Part shown: positions 15,145-22,171 of the stretch, in pieces
How positions within the stretch are numbered: the stretch's first letter is position 1
How the letters are laid out: every line of letters begins with the position of its first letter
Origin: CAYXOX01 sp964466745
GTDB lineage: Bacteria > Pseudomonadota > Alphaproteobacteria > Rhodobacterales > Rhodobacteraceae
Length of the DNA stretch: 35,202 bases
Assembly: GCA_964466745.1 (NCBI GenBank)
Contig: CAYXOX010000016.1
Span: 1 to 35,202, forward strand
Direction: 5' to 3'
Position numbers and translations under genes: made by a program
Notes under the pieces: model-generated
The model's database searches: none
Seen by the model: only the letters and a program-made list of their open reading frames with translations
What the model was told of the DNA's origin: nothing

Positions 15145-17262
15145 ATGGTCGGGTCGAACAAGATTCTCACGGTGTCGTACGGCACCTTCTCATGCACCCT
15201 CGAGGGGTTCGACGATTCCTTCGACATGATGAAGGCCATCGCGGAGTATTTCCGCGATCTGGCTGCCGATGATCGCTACTTCGGCGCCGAGCCGCCGACG
15301 CCCGATGCCGAAACCCTCGCCCGCATCGCCGAGCGTCAGAGCAGCCGCCGCATCGAGGCCTACGAGAGTGCCGGCGGCCTGGTGCTGCGCCCGGCGCCGA
15401 GCATGCCTTCGGGAACCATGCTGGCCCGCCCCGCGGAGCCGGCGGCCGACCCCGGCCCGGCCAGCGATGCGGACGGCGCCATGCCCGACACGCCCGAAAG
15501 CGTCGCCGCGAAACTGAGCCGTATCCGCGCCGCGGTTGCCCGCGGCACTGCGGCCGACAGCTACAGCGAAGACGAACACGCCGAGGAATCGCCGGCCCCG
15601 GCCGCCGGCGAGGCCGAGGTCCGGGCCGAGGACAATGCCGGCGATGGTGCCGAAGCGGCGCCGCCGGCCCCCGCGGCGGCCGCAGAGGGCGCGGTGGCGG
15701 AAACGGCCGCCGGACCGGGCGATGCCTCGCCTGCCGAGCAGGACTCGGCCGGGCCCGCGCAGGACGACCCGCACGAGGCGTCGCCCGAGCGCCGCGCGCC
15801 CGCGCGAGAAGAGCCTTCCGCGTCCGATGCCGTGGCATCGCACGCCAAGCGCACCTCCGAAGCCGAAGAGCCTCCGGCGGCACCGCGCGTCGCACCGGCG
15901 CCGTCGGCCGCGGCGAACGTCGCCGATGCCGTGGCCGCCGAGGAGGCAGCCCTCGCCGCGGAGCGCTCCGAAGACAGCCCGCAAGCCGGTGCGGCGGCAA
16001 GCGCCGACGCGAGCGAAACCGATGAAGAGCCCGCCGAACCCATCGCCGCGGAGTTCGACGGAGACGATCTCGACGACATGGCCGAAGACGACACGGCCGA
16101 AGACGAGACGGTGGAGCATGAAGACGGCGAACAAGCCGACGCCGCTCCGTCCGTCCACGCCGAAAGTTCCGCGGGCGTAGGGCGGGAAGATACCGTGGCG
16201 CCGCGGCCGGCGCGCATCCTGAAGGTCAAGCGTGCGGATCTCGAGCGCGCTCTCTCCTCGGGCACGCTGGAACGGCTGACCGATGAGGACGCCGAAGAGG
16301 ACGGCGCGTTTCCGCTTCGCACCCCGCGCGCTGCGGCGGAAGAGGACGAGGACCTCGATCTCGATCTCGACGCACCCGAGCCTGCTGAGTCCGGCGCTAC
16401 CCCGGCCGACCGCCCCTCCACCCTGTCGCGCGAGCAGGAAGAAGACCTGTTGCGCGAGCTGGCTGCGCTGGAAGCCGAGGATGCGGGCGGCACCGAAAGC
16501 GCCCGGCGGGCCGAGCGGCCGGCGTCCCCCCCGCGCGGCGAGGAGCCTGCGATCAGGCGGGCCGCGGTTTCCCCGACGGGCGAGGTGGACGTGGAGCGGC
16601 TCATCGCTGCAACCAACGCCGAGCTGCAGAAGCCCGAGAGCAGCCGCCGCCGCGAAGCGATCGCACATCTCAAGGCCGCGGTCGCCGCCACGGAAGCCGC
16701 GCGGCGGATGGGCGAGGACGAGACCGAAACCGGCGGCGACGGCGAAGCCTACCGCGAAGACCTGCGCGACGCGGTGGCAACCGGTCCGCGGCGCCCGTCC
16801 CAGCGGCCGCGCCCGGGCCCGCTGAAGCTGGTGGCGGCGCAGCGTGTGGACATTCCCGCCGTGCCGGCCGAGGCCCCGGCCGAGACGCAGGGCGTCGTGC
16901 GCCCGCGCCGGGTGTCCGCCGCACAGGATGCCGCCGTCTCCGAGCAAGAGGAGGGCAGCGATCGGCAAGACCGGCTCGGCCAATTCGCCGCGTTCGCCGA
17001 GGCCCGCGGCGTACAGGATCTGCCCGACGTGCTGGAGGCAGTGGCGGCCTTCCTCACCCAGGAAGAAGGGCTCGAGACGTTCGGCCGGCCGCGCGTTATC
17101 GGGCTGCTGCGCGATCACCTCGGGGCGGATTTCAGCCGGGAGGCCGGGCTCCGGGCCTTCGGAACCCTGCTCAGGGAGCGCCGGATCGAGCGCACGGAAG
17201 ACGGGCAGTTCAGCCTCGGCCGGGCCAGCCAGTTCGCCGAGGGAACGCGCCGCGCCGGCTAG
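15145..17262 (+). CDS. Conserved alphaproteobacterial protein with long acidic disordered middle
   Basis: A 705-residue protein of unknown function with a clear three-part build. Residues 1-75 (KILTVSYGTFSCTLEGFDD, then MKAIAEYFRDLAADDRYFG) are well ordered and I recall them as conserved in Rhodobacterales. Residues ~90-600 are dominated by Ala, Glu, Asp, Pro and Arg, with acidic runs such as DDLDDMAEDDTAEDE and no membrane segment. Residues ~610-700 form a second ordered unit: RLGQFAAFAEARGVQDLPDVL, then FSREAGLRAFGTLLRERRIER, which resembles a winged-helix or small helical domain. No catalytic motif is visible. The start ATG has a purine-rich AGAGTAGG upstream. It stands alone, divergent from the thiamine kinase gene. 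The layout suggests a scaffold or adaptor joining two binding modules, but that is inference only. Confidence 0.75.
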   Translation: MVGSNKILTVSYGTFSCTLEGFDDSFDMMKAIAEYFRDLAADDRYFGAEPPTPDAETLARIAERQSSRRIEAYESAGGLVLRPAPSMPSGTMLARPAEPAADPGPASDADGAMPDTPESVAAKLSRIRAAVARGTAADSYSEDEHAEESPAPAAGEAEVRAEDNAGDGAEAAPPAPAAAAEGAVAETAAGPGDASPAEQDSAGPAQDDPHEASPERRAPAREEPSASDAVASHAKRTSEAEEPPAAPRVAPAPSAAANVADAVAAEEAALAAERSEDSPQAGAAASADASETDEEPAEPIAAEFDGDDLDDMAEDDTAEDETVEHEDGEQADAAPSVHAESSAGVGREDTVAPRPARILKVKRADLERALSSGTLERLTDEDAEEDGAFPLRTPRAAAEEDEDLDLDLDAPEPAESGATPADRPSTLSREQEEDLLRELAALEAEDAGGTESARRAERPASPPRGEEPAIRRAAVSPTGEVDVERLIAATNAELQKPESSRRREAIAHLKAAVAATEAARRMGEDETETGGDGEAYREDLRDAVATGPRRPSQRPRPGPLKLVAAQRVDIPAVPAEAPAETQGVVRPRRVSAAQDAAVSEQEEGSDRQDRLGQFAAFAEARGVQDLPDVLEAVAAFLTQEEGLETFGRPRVIGLLRDHLGADFSREAGLRAFGTLLRERRIERTEDGQFSLGRASQFAEGTRRAG

Positions 17263-17319
17263 CCCGTCGATTGCCGGGGTGGGGTGCCGCGCGGAGCGCC
17301 TGCGCCGTTGCCGGGGAGG

Positions 17320-17338
17320 CGCCCGCTGCGAGCGGGCG
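17320..17338. other. Perfect hairpin downstream of the 705-residue gene
   Basis: CGCCCGCT-gcg-AGCGGGCG forms an uninterrupted 8-bp stem with a three-base loop, 57 bases past the stop at 17262. There is no T run after it on either strand. It may assist termination or protect the mRNA end, but at this GC content such stems arise easily. Confidence 0.35.
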
Positions 17339-17525
17339 GAGAGCCATGAGGCGTGGTCTTCGCGATCCTCGCACGGGCCCATGCCGTTTTCCCGAAACAT
17401 GCCGGGCCCGGCCGGCGGCGCAGATCGGCCCGCCCGCCTGACGCCGGTGCGAGACGACCGCGACAAGACGCCGCCTGACACCGGGCCCGCGGCAAGGCCG
17501 CGCCGATGCTCGGCTTCGCGGCGCG

Positions 17526-18488
17526 CTATCTCGCGGCGGCGGCCTTGCCGGGGTTGAACACCCGGTGCCGTCCGCGCCCCTGGCGCTTGCTGGAGTAGAG
17601 CGCGCTGTCGGCATCGGCCAGCATCTGGCCAAGCTCCGGGCGCGGATAATAGTCCGAGAGCGTGGTGCCGGCGCTCGCCGAGACCCGGGCACCCTTGCCG
17701 GAAATGCGCAGGGGCTCCTCGATCCGTTCGATGATCCGCACCGCGGCTGCCTCGAGCGCGGCAAGCGAGCCCGGCCGCTGGATCAGCACGACGAACTCGT
17801 CCCCCCCGATCCGTGCCACGGTATCCTCGGCGCGGGTTTCTTCCACCAGCAGCCGGGCGATCCGCTGCAGCACCGCGTCGCCGGCCGCGTGGCCGAGCGT
17901 GTCGTTCACCTGCTTGAAGTAGTCGAGATCGAGATGCATGAGCGCGAAGCTTCGGTGCCGTTCCACCAGGCGCGCGAACACATGCTCCAGCGCCCTGCGA
18001 TTTTTCAGGCCGGTGAGCGTGTCGGTGTAGGCCTGCTCCTCGGCGGCGATGCGCGCGCCCTCGAGCCGTGCGTTGAGCGAGCGCGAAAGCTCGAGCGCGG
18101 CCGATTTTGCCTCGACGAGGTAGAGCATCTCCACGGCGAGATCGGTATGGGCGAAATCGGCCGCCGTAAGGTCGTAGGTTTCGACGGCTTCGGCAACGTG
18201 GATGCCGAACGAAAGGTTGACGATGGCGCCCGCGCCGTCGTCCGGCACCGCCACGGCCTTGAAGCCGGTGAACGGCGGCTGTGCGAAGCGCAGGTGAAGC
18301 CGCGGAGAGCCCGCGGTGCGCAGATCGGCCACGGTTGCGATGCCCCGCGGCGAGGAAAGCTCGAAGGCCGAGAAGAAGCCGGCCCCGAGGAGCGGGCGAT
18401 CGCCGGAGATCCGGCGCAGCGTGGGGCCGGCGTGTACGATCGTGCCGGCTCCGTCGAGGCGCAGGTGCAGCGGGCAGAGCGTGTCCAT
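17526..18488 (-). CDS. Diguanylate cyclase with N-terminal HNOBA-like domain
   Basis: A 320-residue cytoplasmic enzyme predicted to make cyclic di-GMP from two GTP. The C-terminal GGDEF domain has an intact active site (IGGDEFVVL; GGDEF at 228-232). Its inhibitory I-site RxxD is RAED at 219-222, exactly five residues before GGDEF, so product feedback is expected. Residues ~1-145 resemble the HNOBA domain that links H-NOX to catalytic domains in guanylyl cyclases: an opening PLHLRLDGAGTIVHAGPTLRRI, a segment GAGFFSAFEL, and the terminal DLTAADFAHTDLAVEML followed by a helix likely to coil (residues 125-150). The ATG at 18488 shares one base with the TGA of the upstream H-NOX-like gene, so the two are tightly coupled. 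The GGDEF call is certain; HNOBA rests on my reading of the pattern plus the partner gene. Confidence 0.88.
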   Translation of the reverse strand: MDTLCPLHLRLDGAGTIVHAGPTLRRISGDRPLLGAGFFSAFELSSPRGIATVADLRTAGSPRLHLRFAQPPFTGFKAVAVPDDGAGAIVNLSFGIHVAEAVETYDLTAADFAHTDLAVEMLYLVEAKSAALELSRSLNARLEGARIAAEEQAYTDTLTGLKNRRALEHVFARLVERHRSFALMHLDLDYFKQVNDTLGHAAGDAVLQRIARLLVEETRAEDTVARIGGDEFVVLIQRPGSLAALEAAAVRIIERIEEPLRISGKGARVSASAGTTLSDYYPRPELGQMLADADSALYSSKRQGRGRHRVFNPGKAAAAR

Positions 18489-19087
18489 CAGCGCGCTCCG
18501 CGGGCTTCGGCCGGGCTGAGGGCGAAATCCCGTCCCTCGCTGAAGGCGCCGTCGATCAGCGAAATAGCAAGGCGTTCCTCGCCGTTGGACCTGCCACGGT
18601 GTTCCAGAAGCGCGAGCGTGCCGTAGTCGTCCGCCATGGCGCGCAGGGCGCCGAGCATGACATGGCCGAAGCCCGGCGGCCCGCCGCGTACGGCGAGGCT
18701 GTAGCTCTGGTCGCCGAACTCGTGCAGCTCCATCGCGGGAAGGCCCAAGTCGGGCACCGCCAGGTGGGCACGGTCGGCCAGATCGTCCAGCGAACGCAGG
18801 AAATCGGGAAAGGTCAGGCCGCCGAACCGCAGCAGGCGGCGCACGGCTTCGACATTGGGATGGGAAACGAGGTAGGCGCCGAGATCCTCGAGGAGCGATT
18901 CGCGCGGTTTCTCGAAATGAGCTGCCGCCGCGCGCATAACCGAGGCCGTGACGGCTGGGTCGTAGACCAGCATGGCCTCGAAGGAGGCGATGCCGAGATC
19001 GGTGCGCCCCATGACAGCCGACCATGCAGCCTGCCCGTATGTATCGCGCACGAAACACTCGATCGCGCGGTTCACCAGCCCGTGCAT
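18488..19087 (-). CDS. H-NOX (heme NO-binding) family protein, apparently without the heme histidine
   Basis: A 199-residue protein with the H-NOX opening MHGLVNRAIECFVRDTYG and the body pattern FLRSLDDLADRAHLAVPDL, so family membership is likely. In canonical H-NOX the heme iron is held by a histidine in L-x-x-L-H-x-x-V; here that position is Ala104, and the nearest histidine (His108) is four residues later. The heme-propionate motif YxSxR is also not intact around residues 129-140 (YSLAVRGGPPGF). It may therefore bind no heme, or bind it in another way. Start ATG 19087 has GGAG 11 bases upstream; an in-frame TTG at 19114 is less likely. Its stop codon overlaps by one base the HNOBA-GGDEF gene, the usual output partner. 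I recall similar Rhodobacteraceae proteins with Pro or Ala at the same site. Confidence 0.72.
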   Translation of the reverse strand: MHGLVNRAIECFVRDTYGQAAWSAVMGRTDLGIASFEAMLVYDPAVTASVMRAAAAHFEKPRESLLEDLGAYLVSHPNVEAVRRLLRFGGLTFPDFLRSLDDLADRAHLAVPDLGLPAMELHEFGDQSYSLAVRGGPPGFGHVMLGALRAMADDYGTLALLEHRGRSNGEERLAISLIDGAFSEGRDFALSPAEARGAR

Positions 19088-19230
19088 TCCGTTCTCCCAT
19101 GACCCGGAAGGCAAGGTAGCCGGCCGCGCGTTACCAGCTTCTCAACACCATCAATTCTCACGATTTCGCTGGAGCGCAGCGATCAGGGCTCCGCTAGCGG
19201 CGTGCTGTCGCGGCCACGGGCGGCGCTTCC

Positions 19231-20790
19231 TCAGAAGTCGGTCGGGGCGCCGCCCTCCAGCTTGCGGCGCGCCACGAACGCGGCGAGTTCCTCGTGTATC
19301 GCCGCGTCCATCGGCGGCGGCTCGAAGCCGTCCACGATGCGCCGGAAGAGCGCGTGGGCGCGGGCGGGCGTCCAGGTCCCGCCGTCCTTCGCCCAGGCTT
19401 CGTAGTTGCGCCAGTCGCTCAGAAACGGCTGGTAGAACGAGGTCGCATACCGCTCGCGCGTGTGGGCCGCGCCGAAGAAATGCCCCTCGCTGCCCACCTC
19501 GGCGATCGCGTCGAAGGCGAGGTCCGCGGGTCCGGTGGCCGTGAGCGCCGGGTCGCAGTAGCGCTGGATCTGTTGCAGCAGTTCGCAGTCCATCACGAAT
19601 TTCTCGGGGCTCGCGATCAGCCCGCCTTCGAGCCAGCCCGCGGCGTGGTAGACGAGGTTGGCTCCGGACTGCACCGCCGACCACAGCGAATTCGCCGTTT
19701 CCCACATCGCCTGGCCATCGGGCACGTTGGCAGCGCACACGCCGGACGCCCGCAGCGGCAAGCCGTAGAACCGCGCCATCTGCCCGGTCATCTGCGTGGC
19801 GCGCATGTATTCCGGCGTGCCGAAGGCGGGCGCGCCCGAGCGCATGTCGACGTTCGACGTGAAGGTGCCGATCGCGACCGGCGCGCCCGGGCGGATCACC
19901 TGCGCCAGCACCACGGCCGACAGCGCCTCGGCGAGCGATTGTGCCACGGCGCCGGCCATGGTCACCGGTGCCATCGCACCCGCCAGCGTGAAGGGGGTGA
20001 CGATGAGGCCCTGGCCCCGGCGTGCGAGCCGCATCCAGCCATCGAGCATGGGCCAGTCGTGCTTGAGCGGCGAGGTGGAATTGATGTTGGTGTACATGCG
20101 CGGCGCGGCGTCGAACTCCTCCGCGCTCAGCCCCGCGGCGATGCGCACCATCTCCATGGCATCTTCCACCCGCTCGGGGCCCAGCGCATAGGCATGGGCC
20201 ACCTTGTCGGTCAGCGTGAGCTTGTCGAAGAGCACGTCGAGGTGGCGCACCGAGGGGTGCAGGTCCTGCGGCTCGACGGGGTAGCCGCCGGCCGCGTGGA
20301 TGCAGTTGAAGTACTGGGTGAGCTTCAGAAGGTCGCGGCAGTGCGCCCGGGTGCCGGTGACCTTGCCGCCGCTGGCGAGGTCCCAGTAGCTCGGCGGCGA
20401 GGAGACGTTGACGAAAAGCAGGTGCCGGCCGCCCACGGTGATCGTCCGGCCGGGGTTGCGCGGGGTGATGGTGAAACGGTCGGGCGCGAGGGCCACCGCC
20501 TCGCGCACCATCGCCCTGTCCATCCGCACGTTGCTGCCCGAGACGTCGGCGCCGGCGCGCGCGAGGATGGCCGCCGCCTCGGGGTGCAGGAACTCGATCC
20601 CGATTTCCTCGAGCACCCGCATGGCCGTGTCGTGGATCGCCGCCACGCCCTCCGGTTCGAGCGGCTCGACCGGCTTGTCCCTGATCTCGGGCGGCCCCCA
20701 TGGCATCTGGGCGATCACGGCGCTGCCCCGCCGATGCGCGGCCCCGCTGCGGCCGCCGGCACGTTTCCGGCGTTCGGGTTCTGCGGCCAT
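19231..20790 (-). CDS. MttB-superfamily (non-pyrrolysine) methyltransferase
   Basis: A 519-residue protein of the trimethylamine methyltransferase family (COG5598 type). The archaeal MttB uses pyrrolysine encoded by an in-frame amber codon; here the frame is open throughout and ends in TGA, so this is one of the non-Pyl members, some of which demethylate glycine betaine or related quaternary amines onto a corrinoid protein. Recognisable parts are IHDTAMRVLEEIGIEFLHPEA near residue 50, PLKHDWPMLDGW mid-protein, and GHFFGAAHTRERYA near the C-terminus. Start ATG 20790 follows GAGAGGAG. No corrinoid protein (MttC-like) or RamA-like activator is encoded nearby. It lies 161 bases after the HAD gene on the same strand. 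Substrate unknown; methylamines, betaine, carnitine or proline betaine are candidates. Confidence 0.85.
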   Translation of the reverse strand: MAAEPERRKRAGGRSGAAHRRGSAVIAQMPWGPPEIRDKPVEPLEPEGVAAIHDTAMRVLEEIGIEFLHPEAAAILARAGADVSGSNVRMDRAMVREAVALAPDRFTITPRNPGRTITVGGRHLLFVNVSSPPSYWDLASGGKVTGTRAHCRDLLKLTQYFNCIHAAGGYPVEPQDLHPSVRHLDVLFDKLTLTDKVAHAYALGPERVEDAMEMVRIAAGLSAEEFDAAPRMYTNINSTSPLKHDWPMLDGWMRLARRGQGLIVTPFTLAGAMAPVTMAGAVAQSLAEALSAVVLAQVIRPGAPVAIGTFTSNVDMRSGAPAFGTPEYMRATQMTGQMARFYGLPLRASGVCAANVPDGQAMWETANSLWSAVQSGANLVYHAAGWLEGGLIASPEKFVMDCELLQQIQRYCDPALTATGPADLAFDAIAEVGSEGHFFGAAHTRERYATSFYQPFLSDWRNYEAWAKDGGTWTPARAHALFRRIVDGFEPPPMDAAIHEELAAFVARRKLEGGAPTDF

Positions 20791-20951
20791 GGTTGCGCTC
20801 CTCTCTGCCGGCCGCCCACGGGGCGACCGAGCCCAGATAGGCGCGGGGTCCGCCGCGCATTCTAGGCTGGCAGCGACGGATCGGCGCCGTTTTGCGACAG
20901 GGAGTCGGGCGTTTCGCCGCGGCCTGAGCACCGCGCCCGGGGCCGCGGTCC

Positions 20952-21668
20952 TCAGGCCGCGGTCTCGGTGGGCCTGTCGAAGCCGAGCCAGAAGGGCAGG
21001 GCGCCGACATCGGGCAGCACCACGTCGGCCAGCGGCGTCAGGTCTGTCTCCTGCGCGGGGCCGGTGAGCACGCCGATTGCGCGCATGCCCGCGGCGCGTG
21101 CCGCGACGAGATCGGCCCGGCTGTCGCCCACCATGGCCACGCAGGCCGCCTCGATGCCCATGTGCTCGGCGAAAGCGAGCAGCGGCCCGGGATCCGGCTT
21201 CGCCCCGAAGCCGCTGTCGAAGCCGGCGACGAAATCGAAGAAGGGCGCGATCCCTGCGGCGTCGAGATGGGCCATCGTCGGTGCCTCGCCGTCGTTCGTG
21301 GCGAGGCCCAGCCGAAGCCCGCGTGCGCGCAGCTCGGCCAGGAGCGCCGCCAGTGGGACGGCCTCGACCATCGGCGCCTGCGCGGAAGACAGGTTGATCC
21401 TCGAGATCAGCGCGGCGGGCGTCAGCCCCGGCAGGTGGGGCAGCAGCAGCTCCGCGATCTGCCCGGGCGTGCCCGAGATCACGGGGCTGCCGCGCAGGAA
21501 GGCCGACCGCTCCAGATCGAAGCCGACCGCATGCGCAAGCCGCACCGCCCGCAGGCGATCGCCCCCGGCGAGCCCCTCGAGGAAGCCGCGTGCCCAGGCA
21601 CTCCACGACCGGTGGAAGTCGAAGAGCGTTCCGTCCTTGTCGAACACGATGCCCTTGAGGCGCGCCAC
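20952..21668 (-). CDS. HAD-family phosphatase (phosphoglycolate-phosphatase-like)
   Basis: A 238-residue HAD hydrolase. Motif I is VFDKDGTLF (Asp10 nucleophile, Asp12 acid), motif II is LATND (threonine), and motif IV is MVGDSRADL near the C-terminal third, with KPDP carrying the motif III lysine. The helical cap sits between motif I and II, as in the Gph/PGP subgroup that hydrolyses 2-phosphoglycolate and similar small phosphates. The start is GTG at 21668, preceded by GGGAGGG at suitable spacing. It lies 91 bases after the DUF3572 gene and 161 before the MttB-family gene on the same strand; whether it serves the methyltransferase is unknown. Substrate cannot be told from motifs. Confidence 0.88.
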   Translation of the reverse strand: MARLKGIVFDKDGTLFDFHRSWSAWARGFLEGLAGGDRLRAVRLAHAVGFDLERSAFLRGSPVISGTPGQIAELLLPHLPGLTPAALISRINLSSAQAPMVEAVPLAALLAELRARGLRLGLATNDGEAPTMAHLDAAGIAPFFDFVAGFDSGFGAKPDPGPLLAFAEHMGIEAACVAMVGDSRADLVAARAAGMRAIGVLTGPAQETDLTPLADVVLPDVGALPFWLGFDRPTETAA

Positions 21669-21759
21669 ACGAACCCTCCCGTTATCCCGCGAGCCTGCCC
21701 CCTCGCAGGAGCCGCATCAAGTCTCCCCGCGCCGGCGGGCGACACGCTGCCCGGCCCCC

Positions 21760-22038
21760 TCAGGTCCAGTGCGTCTCTGCGCCGCCGGGCAGGCCGGCGC
21801 GCGCCTGCATCACGGCCTCCGGCGCCGTGCCCGTCTCGGAGGCGAAGGCGAGCACCCAGGCGTCGTCGAGGCACAGGAAATCGAGGACGGAAGCGAGGAA
21901 CTCCGGCTCGGCCGCCCGTGCCCTGAGATCGCCGACGCTCGCCCCGGTCGCGCCCAGCCAGACGCCCAGCAACTCCTCGTTGCCGGCAAGCCAGGCGAGC
22001 GCCTCAAGGGCCACTACTTCCGCGAGATCCTGCCGCAT
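21760..22038 (-). CDS. DUF3572 family protein
   Basis: A 92-residue soluble protein. The pattern VALEALAWLAGNEELLGVWLGATGASVGDLR (given here in parts: VALEALAWLAGNEELL, then WLGATGASVGDLR) and the ending FLCLDDAWVLAFA...LPGGAETHWT is that of DUF3572, a small alphaproteobacterial family of unknown function. The ATG at 22038 is preceded by AAGGAGGG; an ATG at 22098 in the same frame would add 20 residues and lacks a site. It is divergent from the PleD-like gene with 133 bases between. I recall DUF3572 next to pleD in several alphaproteobacteria, so the pairing may be old. Length and composition are normal for the family. Confidence 0.85.
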   Translation of the reverse strand: MRQDLAEVVALEALAWLAGNEELLGVWLGATGASVGDLRARAAEPEFLASVLDFLCLDDAWVLAFASETGTAPEAVMQARAGLPGGAETHWT

Positions 22039-22072
22039 GGCGCTTGGCCCTCCTTCGATCGGCAAGCCTTTC

Positions 22073-22080
22073 TTAACCAA
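22073..22080 (+). promoter_or_regulatory. Possible CtrA half-site between DUF3572 and the PleD-like gene
   Basis: TTAACCAA matches the CtrA half-site TTAACCAT in seven of eight positions. It lies 92 bases before the PleD-like start codon, in the divergent gap. AT-rich octamers are rare here, which adds some weight, but one half-site is not proof of binding. Confidence 0.3.
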
Positions 22081-22171
22081 ATCGAACGCAAAGTTCATCT
22101 ACCGGAAGCTTCGGGCGCTCCGCCTTGCGGCACACTCCGGCCAGCCGCCCCCTCGGAGGGATCCGCCGCCC

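Noticed and set aside
15190..17481. A 760-codon minus-strand frame opposite the acidic 705-residue gene
   Set aside because: Its composition is the mirror of the Ala/Glu-rich coding strand. The plus-strand frame has conserved ends, a ribosome site and sensible codon use.
19231..20790. Pyrrolysine in the MttB-family gene
   Set aside because: The whole frame is free of TAG and ends in TGA, so no amber read-through is needed.
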